Positions 1-13,700 of a DNA stretch of 64,000 nt are shown here, one piece after another. Every line of letters begins with the position of its first letter. Position 1 is the stretch's first letter. The translations under genes were made by a program, and so were the position numbers. The stretch comes from Luscinia megarhynchos (Eukaryota; Chordata; Aves; Passeriformes; Turdidae): positions 21,434,330-21,498,329 of the forward strand of contig CM067566.1 of the NCBI GenBank assembly GCA_034336665.1. Direction: 5' to 3'. The notes below the pieces were generated by a model. The model saw nothing but the letters and a program-made list of their open reading frames with translations. It made no database searches and was not told where the DNA came from.

Positions 1-3000
1 TATTATTTGGCTATAGATTTCATTAGTCTCTATCAAAGAATCCAAAGTGACAAAAACTCAAAAACTCAAAAACTGTAAAAAACCCTACCTACTAATAAGA
101 TATGCTTTTGATATGGCTCAGGAGTGCAAATCTTGGGTACAGTCAGAGAACATGCTCAAAAATGGAAAATCACTGTGTTCTTTACAGAACTACAGTGTCC
201 AAAAGCTGGAAGAGAAGTATAGAAAGTCCTAAATTATACTACCTTGAACTGCCTCAGGATATCTACAATAACTGAAATAAAAACTTCATGAAACCATGTA
301 GACAACATTCACCTTTGAAGTCCTGAGCAAGACACAGGTGCAACCTCCTGCCATTGAATTCTGACCTCAAGTCAAGTACTTTGAAACATTTGCTTGATCA
401 CCATAACCCAACCTGACGGAAAAAGAATTATTCTAAAGCAAATAACATCCATCTACTGCAAAATTGATTTGAATTTCAGCATGGGTGCCCTCCCTCTGTT
501 TTGTTAAACGGCTTTCAGAAATAATTCAATAAAGGAAGCTTTTCCAAACATATTAAAGAGGAAGGTTATTTGTTATAGGTTGTTTGGGTGTTTTTTGGTT
601 TGGTTTTTTTTTGTTTTTATTTTTTTGGTAATAAAATTTTCAAGATTAATTTATGGCTATACATTCTAAATTCTAAACTAATATATTTTCTTGAAATCCA
701 AGTAATCTGGAAAAAGAGGAGATGGCTGCAAGAGACTCAATGGAGATAAATTAACTGCTAACTGCAGAAACATCAGATTTTCTGTAACTAATTTCTCATC
801 ACTGTCTATAACCAATGAAGGTTGCATTATTTAAGTAAACAACATGTTCAGGGCTGTTGAATGCCAATAGCAATATTTTATGTACTATTGTCAGGTTATT
901 TTTACAAAGCCCAGGAGTAAATGGTGAAATATGTAAGCTTGCATTTTTTATTAGTTCAGCCATAAAAAAAGATCAGTAATTATCACAAGATATGCATTTA
1001 TCCCAGAGATAGTATTCAGAGAGAACTAAACAAGTTAATGCTGCTATGATGTAGCTGGCACAAATAAGCAAACCTTTATAAAAGGTCTTTAAAAAGAAAT
1101 TACCTCTAGTACCTTTCTTGTATCAAGATTTAAGTTTTGAAAAATAAGCTTTCTAAATTAAAGTTGGTTACTAATACTAAAAATCCATAGAAAACTCAAG
1201 CTAGTGAGAACTTTTCTCTAAAATCTGTAAGGAAAAAAATCAGTGAAAATGCATTTGCTATTGAATGAATAAACTCAGAAACTTTCTTAAACTAATGGGC
1301 AGATTTATTGCTATTTTAGAGATGCTTCATATTTGATTTTCTGTGTTCTAGTTCTTATAACAGATCCTAAGCAAACACTTTCAAACCTCCTTTACCTGGC
1401 CAAGCTGTGCTATATAAGATCAAAAAGTGATAGAAAGGAAACCAATCCTACTATCTCCAGGTTATGGACAACCTGTTACTGTTTTTCTCCTCAGTGATTT
1501 AACCAAGACTCAACGATAAATTCTCCTACATGAAAGTTCTGTAATCACTCATGAAACCTGATTTTCCCCTGGAAAGAAAGCTTGAAAGGATTCTCATGTG
1601 AAAAGTATTCTACCTTTAACAGCCTTGGAAGAATTTTTTATATGCAGTTTAAAATATTTATCATCTAATGAGCTTTAACAGTCCCAATATGTAGGATGAA
1701 TTAGTAAACAGTGGGAAAAAGAGATAGTCTGAAAGCAAACCTAAGTGCTGGACACCCATCACAATTGTAATCTACTAAGACACAACAAACTAAAGGCTAA
1801 AGGTTACAATCTATTTGAAGAAATGATATTTCAATCATGATGTAATTTAAATAGATATACAAAGCAAAAATAGTCAAATAAAAAGAAATTATCTGCTTTT
1901 AAATGAAACATATTATAAATGTGAAAGGGGAGAAAACAATGCAATAAAACTCATAAATAAAGCAAACCTCAACCTATAAGTTCTTAAATTGTCTGCAGTA
2001 CTGGACAAACCAATGTTAATTAAATTTTGAAAGAAAATACTTTATGTAGCCAAAGGTATAAACTGTGTTACTACCAGGCACAAGCAATGTTTAAAGGATC
2101 ATTAAGGAACTGAACTAAAATAATTTTAAAAGACAGAGAGCACATTTATTTTAGTTTTCCCTCTGATTTGCTGAGGACTACAAATATATGCAGAAGATCT
2201 TCAGAGGCATATAGAGGAATGGGTTACAGAAATTTGGAATACATCTAAATCTCTCTCTCTATTGGTTACTTCAGCGAAATCCCTTTCTCTAGCACTGAGA
2301 TCTCTATTAGGACTTAAGAAAAAAGGTTAAGGCAACCTTGGCATAATGGTCTGGACCATAATGCACATACTATCTGCAACAGAGGCAAAAACATATTCAG
2401 AGATGTCATGGGATCTAATCAGAAATCTGGTTTTAATCTGGCTAAAGTTTGAACCATAAATTAGACCAGAGTGGGAGTGTGTATAGAACATACCTTAGAG
2501 ATTAGGATATTCCAGAGCAAAATTCCAGGGTCTAAAGCAAAAAGAGGCAGGGCTCAAGTAAGGTCAGGTAGACTAAGCAAATTCTGAACTGCAGTGAAAG
2601 TACAGGTTAGCAGGAAGATACAGTTGTATATTTGGCATTAACATCCACATCCTTCTTCCTCACCAGTACCACAGATCATGATTTTCTAGTGAAAGATGAG
2701 TGTCAAAGCGTAACAGGAATATTCTCAAAGAAATTTCAGCAAAGACAATAACTAAACCATTAAGCTACAGCAGTGGTAAGGGCTAAAATAGCAGGATTGT
2801 TTTTCCCCTTAACTGAGCTGCAGATAGATCCCATTTTCAGTGGAGCCACAAGTGAAGCAGTGCAATCTCCAAACTGATTGTGAACCACTGGAAAAAACTT
2901 CACAAGGTTTTCTGCCTTTTTACAGGGAACAGTCTAGTCTCAAGACACAGTCAGTTTGACAAACAGTTCATTTTTTGTCAGCATAGAGAATCTCCTCAGC

Positions 3001-5339
3001 ACTTCAGAAGCAGGAATACCATGTTGAAGAATCTGGAATCTTCCCAGACAATCTTGCCACAATAGGCTCAGTTTTGCAATTAGTACATATTTTTGCAAAC
3101 AATTCAATACATTTGGAATACATTCAATCAATCAATCAATGTATCTATCTATCAAGTTAGTGTCTTTCTTCCCCACCCATATATAGTTCAGCTTTCCCAA
3201 TGTAACTTACTGAATCCACACATTTTTCTTAAGCAGCCCAAATCAAAATGATTTTTCAGAGAATTCTATGCTCCAAACAGGAACTTGAGTTAGTACTTTT
3301 TTTTCTATTTTTTTTTCCAGTTTTCATTTAGACTCAAGCAGAACTGAAGGAAATTCAAGCAAAGTCTGACAGCTGACTCCCCCACTGAAACAGACTGCAC
3401 TGGAAAACAGGATACAAAAATCAGAGAGGTGATATAAGAAGGTAGGCCTATAACAAAGTGTCATAGCCAGTGAGAGATGCACCCCTTAATTCCTTACTCC
3501 TGCAGGGACCAACTCTGTCCCCAGAAGAGCATGTAATTTTTTTTTTAACTTCTTAATCTGGAATTTGAGCTGTGGAGATGGTGGTGACCTGGCAGCACTC
3601 ACAGGAGCACAAACTGTGCCAGCACTGTACCAGGGGAGAGAAAAATCACAGCAGTGAGATAAAATTCCTGTAACTTTTACTCTCAGATAAACCTGTATCT
3701 CCAGAGCAGTCTAAAACTACCCCAAGACATGACAGCAAAAGACACCCCAGGGGAGCCTCTGGCACACAAAGCTGGAGGCATCCTAACAACTTGCCTTAGG
3801 CAGAACAGCCCAGAGCTCTTTCCAAGGAAGAAACAAAAATCACTGATATGGCCAAGCCTTCCCCATTAACTGAAGAAATCTTTGGGGATATCCTTTTCCC
3901 ACTGGACAGATTCTTGGATAGCGTCTGCAAAATCTTTTAATTCAAAAGTTGCATCTCAACCCGAGTCACACAGTAAAGTCTGCAGGAACACACTCTGTGC
4001 ATCCCAGCTGGTGAAATCAACCCCACACTAAAGCAGTCACTGCTGAGGCACAAAACCTACTAGTCAAACTGCTCTTTTGAAATGGCATCCCAAAATAGTA
4101 CCTCAGAAAGTGATGTGTTTTGAAGAAAAATTCTAAAATAGCAGACAATATCCAACTCAAGTAGAGAAAAACTAAACAAAGAATCTAGCTCATATTTCTG
4201 CTTGGGTTTTCGGTTGTTTCCCTCACACATCCTAATAAATGTGAAAAATACCACACACAAACAGAATAGAGGCATTATGTTAAACAACAAAAGCAATGGT
4301 TACACGTCAACTTTACACCTACCTATCATGATTGCAGAAGTTTAACAAGGTAATGATGAACCTGAGAATTACTAAGATTTATGAAGATATTAATCTCAGT
4401 CTTCTTACTGTTATAAGCCCATACATAAAATAATGGTCTCCCATTTAACTTCATTTTGCAGATGAGAAAGTAAGCTCTTACCAGGTTATTCAAAAGCTTC
4501 CATATGGGCAGACACAAATGTATTTTTTTTTAACATTCTTACAGATTTTTTTCTGAAAAAATCCATCACCTAATCCTGACAAATAGCATTTATTCAATCA
4601 CAATTCTCTAAAAATTACACTTTACCAGTCCTCAATATGGCACAGGAACAACAAAAGATCAGCAGTCATTAATATATTGCAACAAACCACATTTATTCTG
4701 CAGGTCTTAGATCAATCTGAAATGTGTAGTGCAACAATAACGTGTTGGATGTTTAGTTCAAAACTTTGATACCTATTTAAAATAATTAATTGCAAATTTA
4801 ATTTCTACTACCCCAAATAATTTTTACTTGTGTTAACACTGTAACCATTCAGTGTGCCTCTGTGAATGTGCACATAAATTTGTGCACACATATGTGTTTG
4901 CATATGTATACATACAATGCCAAATTTAAACACATTTCATTAAATATCTTGATTTTTACGGCCTGTTAGCAGCAGTTATACAGATATTTTACCTGTGACA
5001 TGGTTTTGAAATAGAACAAGTGTTTCTGTATTCCTTGGAACCAATAAAAATACACAAACTATTTTCTTCATGGATATATTCACTTCAATGCACAAAACCC
5101 TTCCACTGCTCCATTTATTCCATTAGTGCAGTGGCTTAAATGATGCATGAGGCTTTCAGCAGTGAAGTGAATGTCATTCTTAAGGTCCCAATAAAAAGTT
5201 AAACCATATAAGAACCATAACTCAATACTGAGAAATATCTGCAAATAAAAGTACAACTGTAAATAGTACATTCAAGTCCAGCCTGACAGAAAAGAAAGCA
5301 ATTTTTCCTGCTAGCATTAGGGCCCAATTCAAATCAGCA
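1..5339. other. Intergenic sequence downstream of ARAP2
   Basis: AT-rich sequence with no gene, tRNA or transposon that I can recognise. All open frames are short and unlike proteins. The only visible structure is a small tetranucleotide repeat near 3125-3153 and scattered poly-T runs. Confidence 0.6.
3125..3153. repeat. Tetranucleotide microsatellite (AATC)n then (TATC)n
   Basis: About four AATC units run directly into about three TATC units. It is a short compound simple repeat in intergenic sequence. Confidence 0.8.
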
Positions 5340-5351
5340 TTTAAGAATGTG

Positions 5352-5379
5352 TTTATTAACATTAAGCACCAGCTTTAAT
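5352..5379 (-). terminator. Candidate ARAP2 polyadenylation signals
   Basis: Reading the gene strand, ATTAAA (5374-5379) and AATAAA (5352-5357) are the first canonical hexamers after the stop codon. Another AATAAA follows at 5114-5119. Spacing to a cleavage site cannot be judged from sequence alone. Confidence 0.3.
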
Positions 5380-7439
5380 CAATACAATTTTAGTTCAGGC
5401 TGATATGCTTTCTTGAGACAGAGCCTCAATGATTAGAAAAGGTTCGATTGCAAAGGCAGCAAAACAGTCAATAGTGCACTGGGAAAATTAAAATCTACAA
5501 ACTTGTTTCAGTTTTAACAACTGGTCAAATAAGGTATGTGCAAATTCTGAAAGACTAGACTTGCTTTGTCAGTGCTACATTCCAGAATACTACTATAAAA
5601 TATTTGAGTTTGATCTCATTTTCTCTCTGCTTCCTAGAAGAGTTGCCAGATACATTTAGTCACTCATCTAATTCCTTCAATCAGACAAATTATTTTTCCA
5701 ATTAAGCTGCTCTATGTAATCAAGAATAGAAGTAAATGATGTGAGAAATGTTACAGCACCTGTGACTACCAAAAATAGAAGAGGGAATAAGTGAGCATAC
5801 TGCTTCTGTGCGTCCTCTCTCCTACTCCAAGAGATCTGGCCAATTCCAATCAAACACTACAGGCATCAGTAAGTTCTTAAAAAACTGGTGAAAATCTGTG
5901 GCAGTGTGACTAGCCAGACCACAAAAGGGACAGCAGCAAAAACAAGCAGCTGCTCTTATTAATACCTCCCTTGAAGCAAAGGTGCCTTGTGAGCTCATTA
6001 GTGCTCTGGTCTGTTGGTCCTGCTGCTTACCCAGACAGCATCTACAACACCTGGAAACAGCCTCAGCACAGCAGTGCCTTTTGCCATCCAGCTGTTATGG
6101 AACAAAGTAAAAGCAGCAATGCCAAGGGATAAGGGAAGATAAAACCTATAAAACAGCTGAAAATTATTTCGTTCCTTGAACAGGTTTTGTTTTGAAAAGC
6201 AATGCTGAGTTTTATATATCAGGAACTCTGGGCCTAAAAATTGAAGTAGCTGTACTGTGCTACATCATACTCTTCAGGAACTGCCACCTACATACTCAGA
6301 AGGCAGCAGGTGAGGCTATTCTCTCAACCCTGGGACCAGCCCTCACACTCAGAAGAGCAGTGGTAAAGTGGTAGGGCAAGCATTTCCTAGTCCCTGCAGT
6401 AAAACACTATTTACTTTTGCTCTCATGGTAAAGAGAGGGGTAAATCTCATCCCTCATTTAGGATTTGACACTTCATAATAGAGTGTTAGTACTGTTCTAA
6501 TTTGTTTGCATGGGGACCATTTCTTCTTAAAGGAATTAATTTCTCATTTAAATATAAATATTCATGGCAGGTCAGCAACTGTGTTAGCACCAAGCAAGCT
6601 CTGTCCAAAGAGCAATAGAAAAGCCTGCCTTTGTCACCCTGAGCTGAGCAAGGCCTGTTTAGAAAAGTACTTCAGCCACTGAGATGGGCTATTCTTCTAA
6701 TTCACATACCCATTAGATGTTGCTTTGAAGACCTTTTTTTTGTCCTCCTCAATAGTCTCATTACTTAGATGTCATAATCAGATGTACACCCTAGAGACAC
6801 AGTTTCAAGATACAAGAATTAATACATTGTCTCATCTACTACATTTCTCTCCCTTTTGATTCTTTCACATGAACCCATGTCAGAGGACAGTTTTATGCAA
6901 ATACTAATTATCTCCTTAAATAAAAGCATACAAACAAAACAAAAAAAATCAATTTCAAATCAGATGTTACTAATTTTTATAGTGTTAGACAATTAAAAAT
7001 ATCGCAGGCCAATAGTATGAATTTCAGAGTATATCTTGTCTTTAAAAATATCTCTCCAGTATTTACAAGGTAGAATATAATCAAAGCAAAAGCTTTTGAC
7101 AGTTCTTAGAATCCCTGTATTAAACAAAATCTGAAATAAACAACAACAACAAAATAGACAAAATCCTGGTGTCCTTGCACTGCACAGAAAAATTTCCAAT
7201 CTGCAGGAGTTTCACATAATCAATTCTCCCAGTTCAGTCTTAAATCATAACATGGGGCATACACATATACAAAAGCAATAGCTGCATATAAACAAAGTAT
7301 AGTTCCTTATTTCCTCTGCACTGTACAAACTACACACATCAAAACAGACTACTTTTGAATAGAAAATACATACATACACATATATATATATAAAAACACG
7401 AGAATATATATATAAGTATTGCACTTCAGGCTCAGGAAA
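5352..7439 (-). other. ARAP2: Probable ARAP2 3' UTR
   Basis: This is the stretch directly after the stop codon on the gene strand. I found no AATAAA or ATTAAA in gene orientation until 5374-5379 (ATTAAA) and 5352-5357 (AATAAA), about 2.1 kb downstream. A UTR of that length is plausible but not shown. The stretch includes a short AT-rich simple repeat at about 7378-7414 and no recognised transposon. Confidence 0.4.
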
Positions 7440-7790
7440 TCAGCTGGAGGTTTCATGAAGTGCTCTGTTCTTCTGCAGTACTGTATTTAGTTCCTGGATC
7501 ACATTTGATGGCAATTTACTATCTAGTTCCAAAATAGTTTTACTTGTTTTGCTTTTGTTTTTCTTCAGTGTCTTATATGATTTTTGATGTAATTCAGTCA
7601 TCCCTGAGCCTGCATCATCCTCAGAAATCAAGTTTCGATGTTTTTTTGCACGATTTCGGACTTTCTCCTCCTTTCTTTCCAAACACTGTGCCACAATAGA
7701 TGCTTTTTCTTTCAAGTTTTTTCTTTCTTCCAGAAGTTCATTATCATGATGTTCAGCAAATCTTGATTTTCCAGTCTGTAGTACTATATT
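7440..7790 (-). CDS. ARAP2: ARAP2 last coding exon: C-terminal tail and stop
   Basis: The terminal coding exon runs from a ggtaag acceptor to TGA at 7440-7442 (residues 857-972). It encodes a charged, helix-prone tail that includes [20 protein letters not shown] and [20 protein letters not shown], both matching the human C-terminus. The first 25 residues are divergent. A second in-frame AG (ctacag) 15 nt inside could start the exon at 7775. The protein ends HETSS, several residues short of the human end as I remember it. Confidence 0.9.
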   Translation of the reverse strand, partial: NIVLQTGKSRFAEHHDNELLEERKNLKEKASIVAQCLERKEEKVRNRAKKHRNLISEDDAGSGMTELHQKSYKTLKKNKSKTSKTILELDSKLPSNVIQELNTVLQKNRALHETSS

Positions 7791-10700
7791 CTTACCAAAC
7801 AAGCAAAGAGAAATAAGTTAATTCACACCATATTAAAAATGTTTAGATTACAATTTTTGCTCATTAGTTCACATATATTTTAAAGAAATAAAAATTACTC
7901 AAGAGCTGAGACAGTAAAGTCAGTTTTAAATTACATTTGTCCTATTATCATTTAGTAAGCATTTTAGTGAGCAAATTCTCAACTAGTGATACTTTTGAAA
8001 TTTACATAAATCATGCACCATGCAAGTGAAGAAATTTATTTTCATATAATCATAACTTGATTTTTCATTCTACCACAGACTAAATTTTAGTGTTTTACAG
8101 AAGATCCATATATTCTTAAAGACTTAGAATTGTTTGATGGAATGAATACAACTGTGTATATTGCAGTTTTCATAATATAATGACTGAGCAACATGAATAT
8201 ATGAGAGATAATTTTAAACAATCACATAAACATTTTCAGCAGCTATTAAATACTAACTGATATGTTAGAAAGACTGGCTTCTTTTTCAATTTGCATATTG
8301 GTGCACTGTTTTCAAGTTCTTAAGCTATAGAAAATTAAAGGTAAACCAGATGCTACATCTAAATTTGCATTATTGTGTTCTGGCTACTCAGTTGGTGGGC
8401 CGTAGGTAGAATATTCCTTTTGTGCAAAAGTCTGGTAATTCTAAAGGAAAATTAGGTCCTGGAATACTTCTTTAATATGTGGCATCTTTCTTGACAACCA
8501 GAAGGTGGAGAAAGCTGAGGGAGACTTTGGGTCTTTTTGTATTTCCTGTGTGGAACTTGTTCAGTTTGACTGCGTTTTTATGGCTTTATTTATCCACAGC
8601 ATATAAGCAGCTTTTTCCTTGGAATCTTAATACATCTTATATGTTAAAACAAACATTAAAAACTACACAAACACTAGGAAGGAGCTAGTTTAGATACACA
8701 GAATGGTTTGGGCCTTCTTGCAAGCCTTTCTTGTATGATCTATTATTTTAAGTCAGTGAGGTATTTGATCATACTTGAAATAAAAGGGTTTCCCTCATTC
8801 CCCAGTCTTCTTGTACTTTAAAATAAAAGCAAATACTTACTGCAGACACATAGCAATATATTTCTATTTCAATTAAATAATTCTATATGAGAAATATGCA
8901 TATTCTAAATGCACCATTGTCATGTGCAACAAGTGGCACAGAAAAAACCAAAATGTTTTGGTTCTATTTGATACTAGGATTCTCAGTTATTGAGTCTTTC
9001 AAACCTTTGGTATTACACATTTATCTTGCTAACACACAATAAAACTGCTTCCAATGGGGAAAAATCAGACATAAATTTTAGCAAAAAATATTAATATTAA
9101 ACTCGGTTTATGGGTATCTTTGAGCTTATAGTGATTTGAGGCTTTTCCCCCCAGTCCTCTTTCTCTCACAAAGATATCACTTTTTTCACTGTTTGGAAAA
9201 TTTTCAGTCTCTTTTCCTGCCTGTATAAGTTGATGACGTTTCTACTACAAGTTTACACATTGATCTGTAAATAGACCTCCATTAAACAGCATCTTTCAGA
9301 AAATGCTTTTTCCTGGTATTACTTTCTAATGCTTTAAAATTGAGATATTCTTGCATGTTGGAGGAGTACTCAGATTCATGGAAAGACTGAACGCATGGCC
9401 TCACAATGGTACATCTTTTTTTTAACTGACTGTTACACTGTGTACAATATTTTCCTTAATAAACCATATCATATACATACTTTCTACCACTATTTTACTG
9501 CTCATTTTAGCTTTTCATGTTAAAAAAGCATTAGTTTTTATTTTTCATTACGTATTATTGTGTTAACCTTCCTAAAGTATGCAAATACCTTTTGCATAAA
9601 AATTCTCTACATCTAGTCATTGCATAAATAATAAAGATTGTAGATTTCTGGTTTTAAGTTTAAATGCAGACCTCCTCAAAATTGCATTGAACAAAACACT
9701 AGAGTCCCCCCTAATAAATTATCCACAAAAAAAAAAAAAAAAAAAAGAAAGAAATACATACAGTACTAAAAGGTATTAAGGATTTTTAATCATGAAGCTC
9801 AAAATCCAATAAAACTTTTATCCTAGAATGTCTAAATTTGTAGTCATCTCAAAGAATGTACTAGAGATTTCAAGTATACTTGCATAAAGAACAGGTAAGA
9901 GACCCACCTAAGGGTTATGAAGTTTTTTTGACTGACAAGACCTATAATTTACTTTCATCAAAGAAGTTTGAAAATACAAACATAAGAAAGAACTCATTAA
10001 AAATTGCAAAAATATTTTTTGAGAGAAGGTTAAAAAGGACAAATTAAACACAATACAAAAGTTTGTAAACAAATTACAAAATTCATATATTCACATGGTT
10101 TTATAGTCTTGTAGTTAGGCAGAGCAGAAATTCTTTCTGGAAGAAAGTGTAACACAAGATGGAGTTGTCTTTTACATAAAGCACTATGCATGCCTGCCTT
10201 TTGCTTTTGGTTTACTATGGAAAAAATCAACTTTACCACTGTACCTGAACCACCATATCCACCATATTAACTCCTGCTTTCAAAATGTTCTAAAATGTGC
10301 AAGAAATTATACTGCTGCAGTCAGAGTAGCAAGCTGTTGTTTCAACAGTTACTGCTGCAGTCAGGCTAGTTACCACTACTATTCCCAAGCAGAAAAGTGC
10401 CTCCACTGATTCATCTCAGCTGGAAGCACAGCAAGTAAGTTATCCCTACAGGCATCAATATCTCTATGTGGATACCAGAAGATAATCTCAAGCTAATATG
10501 ATAAGGTTCAGACATATCACTCGTGCACGTAATGTAGCAACAAAGCTCAGCCTATTCAAAGAGCTGTAACTAAAGACTCTTAATTCTTCTTTGAGACTAA
10601 TAATGGTATGACTTTGATATATCAAAGTTAGTTCCATCCGAGCTTTTCCATTTAAGATAATTAAAACAGTGCAGATATTTTAGATGGAAGAAAATATATT

Positions 10701-13700
10701 TTAAGATATGCATGCAGGACAGTTTTCAAGGATCTTACTAAATAAAAAACCCATACTGTAATAATGTGCATAATATTTCCAGCTAAAAGTCTTATTTATT
10801 TCTAATGAACAATCTCTACTCAAAAAAAACCCAATCATAAATAGAAGTCCATTATTATTTACTGAAGAGCCAGAGAGGTTATGCAAGTTGAGACTACAAT
10901 AGCTTTTTTACATTAAATTTGTCCTCAACGACAATTTTGTCCTTTAATGACAAAATATTGGAAGATGCATTAATAATAAGAGCACCTGCATTTTATATTT
11001 ATCCAGTTAGGAGGAATTCATTATTACTGGACTACTTATTACAGCACTGTGGTTAGAAGTTCTACAGCAAGTTTAAATCCCACTTACTTCTGTATTCCCT
11101 CTGATTTTGTAAGTGCTCTTCTCTTGATGAATGGGAATTAGTGGTAAGCCTTTGATGTTTGGACTTTTAGTTATGGACTGTTTTCTTGCTTTTCCAACAG
11201 GTGGCCATATATCTGCATGCTGAAGAACAGAATGATTCCTTATTTTCCACGTGGAATTTCATAAATATACAAAATTCTTTGGTATGTAAAACTCCCTTGG
11301 AAAAAGCTATATACTGCACATTACCATGCCCTCCTCTTTTGGGAGAAGAGGAAAAACACTATGATGCTTAAAATTATGTTAATATTTCTTAAGTGCTGCA
11401 TGATGTTGAATGAAAAGAACCAAAATATCTCTACATAATTGTCATGTATCAAACATTTTCCTTCCTTAATATTATTCTCATTATCCTCAAAAAAAAATAT
11501 TATGAATGTGGCATACATATTGACTTGTTTCACCATTTCTAAAATCCACAGAAGTATGCTTGCAGGAATCCCAATAAAAGTTTCTGAAATAAGATAAAAT
11601 TAACTCAGTGTGCAAGCATTTCAAAATGTGTTTCTTATTGAGGTTCAAGACCAAAGTGCAGGGTACAACACCGGGATCACAATTCCAGGCGGTGCTTAGG
11701 CTGGGGCAGAGGGGCTGGAATGTGGCCCAGTGGAAAAGGACGTGGAGGTGCTCTTTGGGAGCTGCTGAACAGGAGCCAGGGTGTGCCCAGGTGGCCAAGG
11801 AGGCCAATGGCATCCTGGCCTTTGTCAGAAATAGTGTGGCCAGCAGGACCAGGGCAGGGATTATCCTCCTGTACCTGGCACTGGTGACACCTCAAATCCT
11901 GTGTCCAGTTCTGGGCCCCTCACTGCCAGAAAGATGTTGAGGTGCTGGAGCATGTCCAGAGAAGGGCAGCAGAGCTGGTTGATTCCAGTTTTTTCCCCAA
12001 AAAGGGTGATTAGACATTGGAATGTCACCTCTCACCATCTCTGGAGGTGTTTAAGAAAAGACTCTATGTGTCACCATGGTCTGGCTCGACTAGGTGGTGT
12101 TAGGTCATAGCTTTGACTCAATGATCTCAAAGGTCCTTCACAAAGTAATTGATGCTGCGATTCTGTGAAAATTTGTATTAAAAATTTAGAGAAAATAATT
12201 GTTGAACCTGTGATAACAACATGTGTTATCCAAAACATAATCTACTAATATGCAGATCTGGTTTCAACAGTAGTTTTTACTTTAGCTCGACAGAAATAGG
12301 TCAGTTTTAAGTTTCACTCTGAGTGAAAAACAAGACTGGGAAGAAAAGGGAAGTAAAAAACCATAAATTACTGAACATTTCAAATTTGAGCACATGAGCT
12401 CACAGTCCTGGGGTAATAATATAAAAGCAGAAGGACAGATTTAAGGACAAGGCATTTCCAGACTATTTTACTGAAAAATCATCAACATGAGATTCTGTGA
12501 ATCAAAGAATGTCCAAGGCCCACAGCTAAATCAGCACAATTTCGAAGGAAACTGGCAAGCTAGGGCTGCAAATTCATGAAGCAAGTCTCTCCAAGTCTAT
12601 ATTTAAAAAAAAAAAACACAGTTGTGGAGCTATGATCATACTTGCAGATGATCTGCAAGTAAAAACACCATTACCATTAAAAAGCCATCAGAATCAGTGA
12701 TCATTCACTCATGATGGCTGACTAGAAATTGGAAGCCTTGGTTCCAAATTTAGAAAAAGTATTTTATAGACTTGTATCTAGATGGAGTAAAAAATTCTCA
12801 TGCATGGTGTGACCAGGGTGACGCAAAAGTCTGTGATAAGATTTCTCTCCAGTGACCATTAAGAATATTTTCTTCCAGTGAAATGAGAAAGTATTATGTG
12901 AAAGAGCAGCTCTTGCCAACCAAAATCAGTTTATTGTGGATCAAGATACAGCAAACAAACACAATCTAGAAAGTGATGGAAAAACTTTAATCAGCTTCTG
13001 AAGAAAACTGTCTGCCTTAATTCCCAGCAAGCCTAAGGAAACCATCCCTGTCAGTTAAGCAGCCTGATTTCCCTCTTGTGCCTATAACATTTCTTAAAAT
13101 AGAACTCTGAGAAAGTATATCAGAAATACTAGCAACGTATTAGGCCACATAAGAAATGTATTTATTCATAGTTTTGACCCCTCTGTTCAACTGCACCTCA
13201 AAGTAGTATAATGTACCTCCAGCTGATCAAAGGCAAGGAAACTGGAAGAATACTGTTGTGTCCATCTTCATACCAATTAATTACTTCCAACTATATCCTA
13301 TGCATGCTCTTAAGAGATTTTGTACAGAACTGTTATAGAATTCAAGAATCGTGATTTTCAGGATGGTTTTGCATAGAACTAAAAGAAACATTGGTCCTAC
13401 TTCAAAACACTTAGTATGTACCAGGTTGAAATGGAAGATTAATAACCTCTGGGTTAACTTCATCCCCTGTATCAAAGTACTCTAGTCATTAGATTTCAGC
13501 ACGACTCTTTGTTATTTATTGTTATTACTCTGCAATATTTATACTACAGGAATAAATACTATCAGACAACAGGACAAAAATAGCAACAGTACTACAATCT
13601 TACTCATATTAATTACTAATAAAGCTTTACTCTGCTCAAGCACTGAGGAGCACAGTAATATTGGATTATGTCCCTTTTAATAGCACAAGATCATTAAATG

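Noticed and set aside
8695..8760. CR1 3'-end-like words (acacagaatggtttgggcc)
   Set aside because: Only about 20 bp fit and the continuation does not follow CR1, so it is too short to call.
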